Source: an uncultured Verrucomicrobiae bacterium (GTDB taxonomy: Bacteria; Verrucomicrobiota; Verrucomicrobiia; Limisphaerales; AAA164-E04). Taken from it: a stretch of DNA of 64,000 nucleotides. The notes below the pieces were generated by a model. The model made no database searches and was not told where the DNA came from. It worked only from the letters and a program-made list of their open reading frames with translations. Position numbers and translations under genes: made by a program. Positions 17,543-26,364 of the stretch are shown here, one piece after another (position 1 is the stretch's first letter; every line of letters starts with the position of its first letter). The stretch is from contig OX638380.1 in the NCBI GenBank assembly GCA_951813855.1, forward strand, positions 636,876 to 700,875, in the 5' to 3' direction.

Positions 17543-19858
17543 GTGACTTCGCCCGATCAAACGACCGTCCCGGTTAATCCCGAGATCCCCGCAGAAATCG
17601 ACCGTCGATTCCGCATCGAGGGAATGACGTGCGAGAATTGCGCCAATCAAGTTCGGCAAGCCATCGCCGCGGTAGAAGATATCGGATATATCCGCATCGA
17701 TTTAGCCTCCGGCACCGCCACCGTGAAAAGCCGGCGCCCCAGAGAGGAACTCGAACTTCAAATCTTTCGGGCCGTCGCCGACGCCGGTTACCGAGCGTCT
17801 TCCATCGTTAGGAAATCAGGCGAACCGGAATCTCCGGCAGGAGCAAATTTTTTCGATCGCTACCGGGTCATTGCGGCTTTAACCGTTCTGGCGTTTCTGA
17901 TGCTTTCCGAATGGCTCTTGGGTTGGCACCGTCAGGCTTGGTTCGGGTGGCTGTCGTTCGGACTCGCTCTATTCGTCCAGACGGCTTGCGGCCGACACTT
18001 CTATCTCAGCGCCTGGCGGCAACTCAAACAGGGCAAATCGAACATGGACACCTTGGTCAGCCTGGGGTCCACGGCCGCGTTAGGGTACAGCGCATTCGTG
18101 CTGGTTTCGGGAACGGAGCAACCGCTCTATTTCATGGAAGCCGTCGGGATTGTGGCCTTGATCAGTTTAGGGCATCACATCGAAGGCCGGGTAAGCCGCC
18201 AGGTATCCCGAGTCGTCGAAACCCTGATGGCAATGGCCCCGGAAAAAGCCTCCCTGCTACGGGACAACGGAACGGCCGAACGCGTGCCCGTCGCTTCTTT
18301 GGTTCCGGGGTCGCGGATCCGGCTGGCTCCGGGAGAACGGGTTCCGGTCGACGCTCGAGTCCTCGACGGCGCTTCCAGTTGCGACGAATCCATGCTCACG
18401 GGCGAACCGGTGCCGGTCGAAAAAAAAGCCGGTCAACCGGTCCATGCCGGCACGCTCAACCAATCGGGAACGCTGACCGCCGTGGTCACCGGCACGGGCG
18501 ACGACACGGCGCTGGCGCGCATCATCGCTACGGTCGAACGCGCCAAAAACAGTCGCGCCGACATTCAACGGCTGGCGGATCGGATCTGCAGCGTCTTCGT
18601 GCCGGCGGTCTTGGTCGTCGCTTTGACCACCTTTCTGAGCTGGTCGTTGTTTCCCGAGGAAACCGCCGCGCTCCACGGCCTGCTCGCGCCCTGGCTCTGG
18701 AATCTAGCGATTCCTTCGTCACCGGTCGCCGCGGGCGTGGTCTATCTGATCGCCGTGCTGATCGTCGCCTGTCCTTGCGCCATGGGCTTGGCCACGCCGA
18801 TCGCCGTCATGGCCGGGACGAATGCCGCCGCGCAACGAGGCATCCTCTTTCGGGACGGCAGAGCCATGGAACGGTCCGGCTACCTCGATCGAATCGTATT
18901 CGACAAAACCGGCACCTTGACTCGAGGCCAACCCGAAGTGATCGCGCTACACCACCTCAACACGGCAGAACCAGCTCCGAACGACTTGCTGGCCGCGCTC
19001 GCCGCCCCCTCCCGGCATCCCCTCAGTCAAGCCTTGGCCAACTATCTCGATCCCTCCGCTAAAGAACCGGTCGCCTGGCTCGATTGGAAAGAACTTCCCG
19101 GCAAAGGCGTCGAAGCCGTCCGATCGGCGGAAGACGGCGAAGCGAAAATAATTTACCGACTCGGAGCCCTGCCTTGGCTGGCGGAACTGGGAATCGATTG
19201 CCGTCCGGTCGACGAGTTAATCAGTACGTCCGCCGATACCGGAGCGATCATTATCGCCGCGGCCGGCCCCCGGGGGTTAATCGCCGTCGTCGTGCTCAAC
19301 GACCAAATCAAACCCGAGGCCCGGAAAATGATCTCGCAGCTGAAATCGATGGGTTATTCGCTCACCCTGGCCAGCGGCGACCGGCGGGCGACCGCGGAAT
19401 TCGTGGGCCGGAAATTGGAGCTGGACACCATTCTCGCCGAAGTCCCTCCGGAGCGAAAAGCCCAATACGTTCTCGAACGCCAGCGGCGCGGCGAAAAAAT
19501 CTGTTTCGTGGGCGACGGCATCAATGACGCCCCGGCCCTGGAACAAGCCGACTTGGGCATCGCCGTCAGTTCCGCGTCCGACCTGGCCCGGGAGTCCGCC
19601 GATATCATTCTGTTGCGCTCGGATATTCCGGCCATTCCCCAAGCCATCCGCCTGGCTCAAGCGACCTTGCGCACGATTCGGCAAAACTTGTTCTGGGCCT
19701 TTTTTTACAATGCGGTCGGCATCCCGCTGGCGGCGTTGGGTTTTTTACACCCCTTGCTCTGCGCGGCGGCCATGGGCTGTTCGGATCTGGTGGTAGTCGG
19801 CAACGCCGTCCGCCTGCGATACCGCCGCGATGCGCTCGGAACCCCTTCGCTTCAATGA
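17543..19858 (+). CDS. copA: Copper-translocating P1B-type ATPase
   Basis: 771 residues from a GTG start; no ATG lies before the essential N-terminal domain. One heavy-metal-associated domain (IEGMTCENCANQV, CXXC metal site) is followed by membrane segments and the actuator loop (LTGEPVPV). Then come the transmembrane CPC motif (VACPCAMGLATP) typical of Cu(+) pumps, the phosphorylation site FDKTGTLTRG, the P1B histidine (SRHPLSQAL) and the hinge GDGINDAPALEQADLGIA. It exports monovalent copper across the inner membrane using ATP. It sits immediately downstream of a blue-copper-domain protein, which fits a local copper theme. The stop overlaps the end of convergent polA by 7 bases. Confidence 0.92.
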   Translation: MTSPDQTTVPVNPEIPAEIDRRFRIEGMTCENCANQVRQAIAAVEDIGYIRIDLASGTATVKSRRPREELELQIFRAVADAGYRASSIVRKSGEPESPAGANFFDRYRVIAALTVLAFLMLSEWLLGWHRQAWFGWLSFGLALFVQTACGRHFYLSAWRQLKQGKSNMDTLVSLGSTAALGYSAFVLVSGTEQPLYFMEAVGIVALISLGHHIEGRVSRQVSRVVETLMAMAPEKASLLRDNGTAERVPVASLVPGSRIRLAPGERVPVDARVLDGASSCDESMLTGEPVPVEKKAGQPVHAGTLNQSGTLTAVVTGTGDDTALARIIATVERAKNSRADIQRLADRICSVFVPAVLVVALTTFLSWSLFPEETAALHGLLAPWLWNLAIPSSPVAAGVVYLIAVLIVACPCAMGLATPIAVMAGTNAAAQRGILFRDGRAMERSGYLDRIVFDKTGTLTRGQPEVIALHHLNTAEPAPNDLLAALAAPSRHPLSQALANYLDPSAKEPVAWLDWKELPGKGVEAVRSAEDGEAKIIYRLGALPWLAELGIDCRPVDELISTSADTGAIIIAAAGPRGLIAVVVLNDQIKPEARKMISQLKSMGYSLTLASGDRRATAEFVGRKLELDTILAEVPPERKAQYVLERQRRGEKICFVGDGINDAPALEQADLGIAVSSASDLARESADIILLRSDIPAIPQAIRLAQATLRTIRQNLFWAFFYNAVGIPLAALGFLHPLLCAAAMGCSDLVVVGNAVRLRYRRDALGTPSLQ

Positions 19859-22608
19859 GCCTCCAACCAATCCGGCCCCGTGCCGACGCTCACTTCCAGA
19901 GGAACCGGTAGCGGAATGGCGTTCGTCATTTTTTCTCTTACCAGTTCTTTGACTTCCGCTTCTTCCTCGAGCCACAAGTCGAAGACCAGTTCGTCGTGCA
20001 CTTGCAACAGGAGCCGGGTCCGCAGGTTTTGCCGCTCCAGACTCGTGCCGATCCGGCTCATGGCGATCTTGATCAAATCCGCGGCCGTCCCCTGGATCAC
20101 GGTATTGACGGCGTTGCGTTCGGCCATGGCCCGAGTCGTCGCGTTTCGGGTATTGATGTCTCTGATATACCGCCGCCGTCCCATCATGGTTTCGACGTAG
20201 AGCCGGCTGCGGGCGAGTTCGACCGTCCCATCGATAAACGTTCTGATTCCCGGAAACCCGGCGAAAAACTGCTCGATAATCTTCGCCGCCTCCCGCCGGG
20301 AAATTCCGAGCCGTTGGGAAAGCCCGAACGCCGAAACGCCGTACACGATACCGAACACAACCGTCTTGGCCTGGCGGCGCATCTCGTCGGTCACCAACTC
20401 CGGAACCACTTCAAAAATCCGCGCCGCGGTCGACCGGTGAATGTCCTGCCCTTCCCGCAGGGTTTTCTGCATCGCTTCGTCCTTGCTCATCGCCGCCAGG
20501 ATGCGCAATTCGATTTGGGAATAATCCGAGGACATCAGGCGGTAACCCTCTCCCCGAGGCACGAAGGCCCGCCGGATTTCCTGTCCCAACTCGCTCCGGA
20601 CCGGGATATTCTGCAGATTAGGTTTCTGGGAATTCAACCGGCCGGTAGCCGTGGCCAGCTGGTGGTAGGTGGTGTGAACTCGACCGCTGGGTTCGAACAC
20701 TTCCTCCGGCAGAGAATCGGCATAAGTCGATTTCAATTTCACGACCGAGCGCCACTCGAGGATGGTCGCCACGATTTCGTGCTTCGCTTCGATTGCCTTC
20801 AAGACCTGTTCGTTGGTCGCGTATTGCCCCGTCTTGGTCTTCTTCGGTTTATTCACGAGTTTGAGTTTCTCGAACAGGATTTCTCCCAGTTGACGCGGCG
20901 AATTGAGATTGAATTCCTCGCCGGCCAACCGGAAGATCTTCCGATCCAATTCCGTCAGGCGCTCGCCCAAATCCGCCGAAAAATTACGCAGCACGGCGAC
21001 ATCGATCCGGATCCCTTCGTACTCCATTTCGGTCAACACGCGAATCAACGGTTCCTCGATCTCGAAATAAACTTTTTGCTGCTCGGACTTTTCCAGTTTC
21101 GGCAACAATATGCGGTGCAATTGCCAAGTCACGTCGGCGTCTTCGGCCGCGTAATCGGTCAAGTCGGTCAAGGATATTTCCAACAGATCCTTTTGCTCCC
21201 GGCCTCGCTCGCCGATCATGGAAGCGAGCGGAATCGGCCGGTAACGAAGATACATTTCCGCCAGATAATCCATGCCGTGACGCAGTTCGGTCTCGAGCAG
21301 GCAATGCATCAACATGGTATCGTGAAGCGGGCCTCCGACCCGCACGCCGTGCCACCGCAGAACGCCGAGATCGAATTTCAAATTATGGCCGATTTTGACG
21401 ATCTCGGGATGCTCCAGGAGTCCGCGGAACACGTCCAGCGTTTCGCGTTCGCGTTCGGCCGCGGGCCGCCCTTCCCGATCGTCGTAATCCCAAGTCGGCA
21501 CGTAACAGGCCCGATGGGCCTCGAAGGAAAAAGCGATCCCGACGATCCTGGCCGTTTTGACGTCCAGTCCCGTCGTTTCCAGATCGAAGCAAAAGGCTTT
21601 TTGCCGGCCGAGTTCCTCCGCCAATTCCCGCCGGGCCGCTTCCGTGTCCACGCATACGTAGTGGTGCGCTACGTCTTCGATGGTTCGAATTTTCTGGTCG
21701 GCGGCCGATCGAGTTGCCCCTCGGCCGGCTTGAAAATCCGGACCGAACAAACGGCGGCCGATCGAATTGAATTCGAATTCCTGGCAGATCGCTTGCAACC
21801 CGGCTTCGTCCCGCTCCCGGCAAATCAAATCGGCCAAAGACCCTTCCCACGGAACGTTCCGATCGATCGTCACCAGCCACTTGGAAAGCGCCGCCATTTC
21901 CCGCTGTTCGACGAGCCGCTCCTTTTGCTTCCCCTTGAGTTGATCCAGATTCTCGTAAAGCGATTCCAGGTTGCCGTACTGCGACACCAGCTGTTTGGCG
22001 CTCTTGGGACCGATTCCCTTCACTCCGGGAATATTGTCCGAAGCATCGCCCTGTAATCCTAACACGTCCCTGACCTGATCCACCCGGTCGATCCCCCACT
22101 CCTCGAGCACCTCAGCGACCTTGAGGACCTGATCGTCGTTCCCCTTCCTTCCCGGCTTGAGTTGAAAAGTCGAGTCCGAGACCAACTGGGCGAAATCCTT
22201 GTCCGAAGTCACCATCCAGGATAGAAAACCCTCCGCTTCCGCGCGCCGGGTGAGCGTGCCTACAATATCGTCGGCTTCGAATCCCGGGAGCCGGATCACC
22301 GGAATGCGAAATGCTTCGCACAACCGATCCAATTCCGGCAACGCGACGCTCAGGGCTTCCGGCATCTTTTCGCGAGTCGCCTTGTAGGGCTGATACCGGC
22401 GGTGGCGTTCGGTCGGTTCGGCCGTATCCATCGCTACGGCGAGGTGGGTCGGCTCATGCTCTTCCAAAATCTTGAGCAGTTGATTAGTAAAACCGAACAA
22501 CGCCGAAACGTCCCGGCCGGCAGTCGTCACGATCGGACGCCTGAGGAAGGCAAAATGCGCTCGGTAGATCAACGCCATACCGTCCAGCAAAAAGAGTCGC
22601 CCCGCCAT
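19852..22608 (-). CDS. polA: DNA polymerase I
   Basis: 918 residues, close to E. coli Pol I (928). Residues 1-290: 5'-3' flap nuclease (FLLDGMALIYRAHFAF, VTSDKDFAQLV, GLQGDASDNIPGVKGIGPK). Residues about 320-520: 3'-5' exonuclease with intact DxE (CFDLETTGLD) and supporting acids (HNLKFDLG, YAAEDADVTW), so proofreading is probably active. Residues about 540-918: polymerase A domain with SSDYSQIELRILA, the O-helix RRQAKTVVFGIVYG and the catalytic QVHDELVFD. The enzyme fills gaps and removes Okazaki primers. The long plus-strand frame over this gene (19996-22056) is a shadow. Confidence 0.96.
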   Translation of the reverse strand: MAGRLFLLDGMALIYRAHFAFLRRPIVTTAGRDVSALFGFTNQLLKILEEHEPTHLAVAMDTAEPTERHRRYQPYKATREKMPEALSVALPELDRLCEAFRIPVIRLPGFEADDIVGTLTRRAEAEGFLSWMVTSDKDFAQLVSDSTFQLKPGRKGNDDQVLKVAEVLEEWGIDRVDQVRDVLGLQGDASDNIPGVKGIGPKSAKQLVSQYGNLESLYENLDQLKGKQKERLVEQREMAALSKWLVTIDRNVPWEGSLADLICRERDEAGLQAICQEFEFNSIGRRLFGPDFQAGRGATRSAADQKIRTIEDVAHHYVCVDTEAARRELAEELGRQKAFCFDLETTGLDVKTARIVGIAFSFEAHRACYVPTWDYDDREGRPAAERERETLDVFRGLLEHPEIVKIGHNLKFDLGVLRWHGVRVGGPLHDTMLMHCLLETELRHGMDYLAEMYLRYRPIPLASMIGERGREQKDLLEISLTDLTDYAAEDADVTWQLHRILLPKLEKSEQQKVYFEIEEPLIRVLTEMEYEGIRIDVAVLRNFSADLGERLTELDRKIFRLAGEEFNLNSPRQLGEILFEKLKLVNKPKKTKTGQYATNEQVLKAIEAKHEIVATILEWRSVVKLKSTYADSLPEEVFEPSGRVHTTYHQLATATGRLNSQKPNLQNIPVRSELGQEIRRAFVPRGEGYRLMSSDYSQIELRILAAMSKDEAMQKTLREGQDIHRSTAARIFEVVPELVTDEMRRQAKTVVFGIVYGVSAFGLSQRLGISRREAAKIIEQFFAGFPGIRTFIDGTVELARSRLYVETMMGRRRYIRDINTRNATTRAMAERNAVNTVIQGTAADLIKIAMSRIGTSLERQNLRTRLLLQVHDELVFDLWLEEEAEVKELVREKMTNAIPLPVPLEVSVGTGPDWLEAH

Positions 22609-22715
22609 GTCTCTAATCTAAAGGGGTTCCGATCGAAGGAGAAAGAAGAATCCCGTGACGCTTTGTCGTTGATTTCTTATTCTCGGGCCATCATAAGCCC
22701 CGGGCACACCCCTTC

Positions 22716-24458
22716 ATGAACTCGACCTTGCCGCGCTCTGCCGTCGAACGGCTTCGCACCCGGATCCGACGACTGTATCCTCAGAACGTCGAACTGACCC
22801 TGGACCGGTTGTTGATGACGATGGGACGCTACGGCATCGGCAGCGCTAATGACGCCCCTCAATCGCTCTGGAGCGAGCGGGACGCGGTGCTGATCACTTA
22901 CGCCGATTCCATCAAGTCGCCCCACGCCGCGCCCCTGGACACCCTGCGCCACTTCGCGACCCGGCATCTGATGGGCGCCTTTTCCACTTTGCACCTGTTG
23001 CCGTTCTACCCTTGGTCGTCCGACGACGGATTCTCGGTAATCAACTACCGGAAAGTGGATGCGGCGGTAGGCGGTTGGGAAGATATCCACGCCCTGAAAA
23101 ACCACTTCGACCTGATGTTCGACTGGGTGCTCAATCACGTTTCCCGCAAGAGTTCTTGGATGCGGGATTTCTGCAACTGCATCCTCCCCTACCGCGACTA
23201 CTTCATTACGTTGCCGCCGGAAACCGACTTGGCTGCGGTCGTCAGGCCCCGCACCAGTCCATTGTTGACGCCGATAGCCACCAAGTCGGGGCAACAGCAT
23301 GTCTGGACCACTTTTTCGGCCGATCAAATCGATCTGAACTGGGATAATCCCGACGTTTTTTTCGAGATGCTCGATATCCTCCTGGGCTACATCGACCATG
23401 GGGCGCGCATTGTCCGGCTGGACGCCGTCGCCTTCCTGAAAAAACAAGTCGGCACGAACTGCCTTCACCTCGAAGAAACCCACGAAATCATCCGGTTGCT
23501 CCGGGAAATCCTCCAATTGGTCGCGCCGTCGGTTCTGCTGCTGACCGAGACCAACGTGCCCCACCAAGAAAATATTTCCTATTTCGGCCAAGGCGACGAA
23601 GCCCATATGGTCTACCAATTCACCTTGCCGCCGTTGCTCTTGCACGGGCTCCTCAAGGGCACGGCGAAATACCTGACCTCTTGGGCCGGGAGCCTTCCCG
23701 ACCTGCAATCCGAGACCACTTTCTTCAATTTCACCGCCTCGCACGACGGCATCGGCGTCCGCCCGTTGGAAGGTTTGTTGCCGCCGCAGGAAATCGAATT
23801 TCTGTGCGACAGCGTACAGCGAAGCGGCGGCAAACTATCCTATCGCACCGATGCCGACGGAACCTCGAAGGTCTACGAAATGAACATCACCTGGTTTTCC
23901 GCGTTGGAGGACCGAGAGAGCTCGGGCCTGGGCGATGCCCGGTTCCTTTGCTCCCAATACCTGGCGTTGGCCTTGAAAGGCATTCCCGGCGTCTACCTGC
24001 ATGTGCTGACCGCTACCCGGAACGACTATCAGGAAGCCGAAGCGTCAAACATGCCGCGCCGCATCAACCGGAAAAAATGGAACGAAGAAGAACTCGAACG
24101 AGAGCTGGGCAATCCGCAGACGCAACGCCACCGCCTGTTCTTTCGACTCCTGAAGGCGTTACGGCATCGAGCGCGTTGCGACGCCTTCCACCCCGACGGC
24201 GCTCAGACGATTCTCTCCTTGGACGACCGGATTTTTTCGCTGATTCGAACCACGCCGACCTCGTCGAACCAAGTGCTTTGCCTGTTCAATTTCTCCCGTT
24301 CCCCCGTCGAGGTCGATATTCGCCCCCACTTCCCGACGGAACAGGCGCAGGAACTCATCTCCGATACCGAATGGTCGAAGCCGGACTGTCCGATACCGTT
24401 GGCGCCCTACCAGGCGATTTGGCTGCTCACCAAGCGATCCGGAAATCCGGGTGGTTAA
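22716..24458 (+). CDS. GH13_18 sugar phosphorylase (sucrose/glucosylglycerate phosphorylase type)
   Basis: 580 residues. The alpha-amylase barrel motifs of the phosphorylase subfamily are complete: FDWVLNHVS (region I), ARIVRLDAVAF with nucleophile Asp236, LLLTETN with acid/base Glu278, and NFTASHDGIG (region IV, His343-Asp344). The segment LPFYPWSSDDGFSVINYRKV is characteristic of GH13_18. These cytoplasmic enzymes split alpha-glucosides with phosphate to give glucose 1-phosphate. Length above 560 residues and the insert around residues 160-200 suggest glucosylglycerate or related phosphorylase rather than classical sucrose phosphorylase of about 500 residues, but substrate is not provable here. 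Convergent with rpsT: the stops abut directly. Confidence 0.88.
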   Translation: MNSTLPRSAVERLRTRIRRLYPQNVELTLDRLLMTMGRYGIGSANDAPQSLWSERDAVLITYADSIKSPHAAPLDTLRHFATRHLMGAFSTLHLLPFYPWSSDDGFSVINYRKVDAAVGGWEDIHALKNHFDLMFDWVLNHVSRKSSWMRDFCNCILPYRDYFITLPPETDLAAVVRPRTSPLLTPIATKSGQQHVWTTFSADQIDLNWDNPDVFFEMLDILLGYIDHGARIVRLDAVAFLKKQVGTNCLHLEETHEIIRLLREILQLVAPSVLLLTETNVPHQENISYFGQGDEAHMVYQFTLPPLLLHGLLKGTAKYLTSWAGSLPDLQSETTFFNFTASHDGIGVRPLEGLLPPQEIEFLCDSVQRSGGKLSYRTDADGTSKVYEMNITWFSALEDRESSGLGDARFLCSQYLALALKGIPGVYLHVLTATRNDYQEAEASNMPRRINRKKWNEEELERELGNPQTQRHRLFFRLLKALRHRARCDAFHPDGAQTILSLDDRIFSLIRTTPTSSNQVLCLFNFSRSPVEVDIRPHFPTEQAQELISDTEWSKPDCPIPLAPYQAIWLLTKRSGNPGG

Positions 24459-24722
24459 CTAACCGAGGGTGTTGAAGGTTTGAGTCAGCCGGGATTTTTT
24501 GTGATCGGCCTTGTTCCGGTGGCAGACCCCGGTCTTGGCGGCCTTGTCGTAGGCCGAAATGACTTTCGAGAGCAACGGCTGGGCTTCGTCTTTCTGATTC
24601 GATTTGACCAAGCGTTTGAACTGCTTCTCCAAAGTTGCCACCCGAGATTTAACGGCTCGGTTAAACCGGGCTTTCCGGGCGGAACTCCGAACGCGCTTTT
24701 CCGCTGACTTGATATTGGGCAT
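24459..24722 (-). CDS. rpsT: Ribosomal protein bS20
   Basis: 87 residues, normal for S20: MPNIKSAEKRVRSSARKARF opens the basic helical protein, with AVKSRVATLEKQF, SAYDKAAKTGVCHRNKADHK and KSRLTQTFN following. It binds 16S rRNA in the small subunit. Monocistronic here, with its promoter in the 200-base gap shared with the divergent nagA-like gene. Confidence 0.97.
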   Translation of the reverse strand: MPNIKSAEKRVRSSARKARFNRAVKSRVATLEKQFKRLVKSNQKDEAQPLLSKVISAYDKAAKTGVCHRNKADHKKSRLTQTFNTLG

Positions 24723-24923
24723 AGGCCAAATGACAATCGTTTCCGATCAAAAAGGCGGATAGTGCCTCAATTCTACGCTTCGGTCAACGATTAGTCGCCG
24801 AACGTTGCCGTGCCGCGCCGCCCGGGGACCGATCCGGTTTTTCTTCGGACTTGCTAACGCCTTTGCCCAAGAGTTACCCTGCCCCCGTTCCGTCGTGACC
24901 CCTCTGCCGTTCGAGATTCGTTT

Positions 24924-26135
24924 ATGTCCCAGAGCCCGGCTCCAACCACCCTTCGCACTGAGCGGGAAGGCGACGTTATGGCCCGGGATCCGCAAACGGG
25001 GCAACCCGTCCGCACCGTGTGGAAACAAGGAATCGTTTTGGAGCGGGAGCGGCTCGAAGGCCCTGCGGCTCCCGAGATCCCTTGGCTGCTGCCCCCGTTG
25101 CTGGACCTGCAAGTCAACGGCTTCGGAGGCATCGATTTCCAAAATCCGGCGCTGACGCCCGCCGAACTCGAAACGGCCGTGCAAGCCCTGAAACGCCACG
25201 CTTGCGGCGGTTGCCTGCTCACGCTGATCACCGACGACTGGAACGCCATGATGGAAAAACTCCGCCGCTTGGCCGCCTTCCGCCGAAAGAGCGCCGCCTT
25301 GCGTTCTTTTATCAGGGGATGGCATTTGGAAGGACCGTTTCTGTCGGAAAAAGACGGCTACCGGGGAATGCATTCGGCCCGGCACCTGATCGACCCGGCG
25401 CCGCAACACTTACAGGACGTGCGAGCGATCATCGGGCCGGACCCGCTGTTGCTGACCGTCGCTCCGGAACGGCCCCGCGCCTTCGATTTCATCCGCGAAG
25501 GATGCCGCAGCGAGATTCGATTCAGCCTGGGTCACAGCGCGGCCGACGCCGAGGATTTGGCCCGGGCCGTCGCCGCCGGCGCGACCGGGATCACCCACTT
25601 AGGCAACGGCAGTCCCCGGCTATGGGAGCGGCACGACAATTGGTTTTGGTCGGTATGCGACCGCCAAGGCCTGTACGTCGGCTTGATCCCGGACGGGATC
25701 CACTTGCCGCCCCGCACCTTCCGGGGCATGCACCGAGCGCTCGGTTCCCGGCACTCGATCTATTTGACCACCGACGCCATGTCGGCTGCAGGGGCAGCGC
25801 CGGGCCGCTACGGATTCTGGCCGGACACGCTAGAGGTCGGAAAGGACGGCATCGTCCGGCAGCCGGGCAGCGAATATTTCGCCGGCTCCGCTCTGGCCCC
25901 GGATGACGGCGTGCGCCGGGCCGCCCTCATGCTGGCCGAACGGCCTGACGGCCCTCGCCGGGCACCGGTCGACTGGCAACTCTCCTGGCGGCGTTTTTCC
26001 GTCACGCCGGCGGCCTTCATGGGCTTCGCCGCGGTGCCCGGAACCGGCGATCCGGCGCGGTTTTGCCTCGTGCAAGCCGACGAAATTCAAGGTATCGGAA
26101 AGATCACGCTGCACTACCCCGAACCGGATTCCTGA
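24924..26135 (+). CDS. nagA: N-acetylglucosamine-6-phosphate deacetylase-like amidohydrolase
   Basis: 403 residues. NagA removes the acetyl group from GlcNAc-6-phosphate in the cytoplasm. Seen: PPLLDLQVNGFGGIDF (NagA version of the metal-binding strand), GWHLEGPFLS ... GYRGMHS with the metal-ligand Glu, LGHSAADAEDLARAVAAGAT (His ligand), GITHLGNGSP (second His), GLIPDGIHLPP, and LTTDAMSAAG with the catalytic Asp. The N-terminal beta-sandwich part is shorter than usual and partly missing before the barrel, so specificity is less sure than the family. An MSQSPAP start is used; an in-frame ATG near codon 19 (VMARDPQTG) is an alternative. No nagB or transporter adjoins it. Confidence 0.8.
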   Translation: MSQSPAPTTLRTEREGDVMARDPQTGQPVRTVWKQGIVLERERLEGPAAPEIPWLLPPLLDLQVNGFGGIDFQNPALTPAELETAVQALKRHACGGCLLTLITDDWNAMMEKLRRLAAFRRKSAALRSFIRGWHLEGPFLSEKDGYRGMHSARHLIDPAPQHLQDVRAIIGPDPLLLTVAPERPRAFDFIREGCRSEIRFSLGHSAADAEDLARAVAAGATGITHLGNGSPRLWERHDNWFWSVCDRQGLYVGLIPDGIHLPPRTFRGMHRALGSRHSIYLTTDAMSAAGAAPGRYGFWPDTLEVGKDGIVRQPGSEYFAGSALAPDDGVRRAALMLAERPDGPRRAPVDWQLSWRRFSVTPAAFMGFAAVPGTGDPARFCLVQADEIQGIGKITLHYPEPDS

Positions 26136-26364
26136 AGGTAACCGGGCGCCAACAATTATCTTCTCCCCCAAGAAATAATCTTGAATTTATTCCCGCTTCT
26201 GACGCACGATGGCCCGCAGTTTTTGGACGTGATCAAATCTTTCCTGACGCCTTGTTCCGGACGCTCTGAATTCGTATCATCAATTTCGGTGCGGCGCCCG
26301 CGCCGGTAGAATCGATCCGACGCCATAAATTTTATTAACCGAACGACCATCCCCGACTGATTAC

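Noticed and set aside
19996..22056. 686-codon plus-strand open frame
   Set aside because: Entirely antisense to polA, which has every expected motif.
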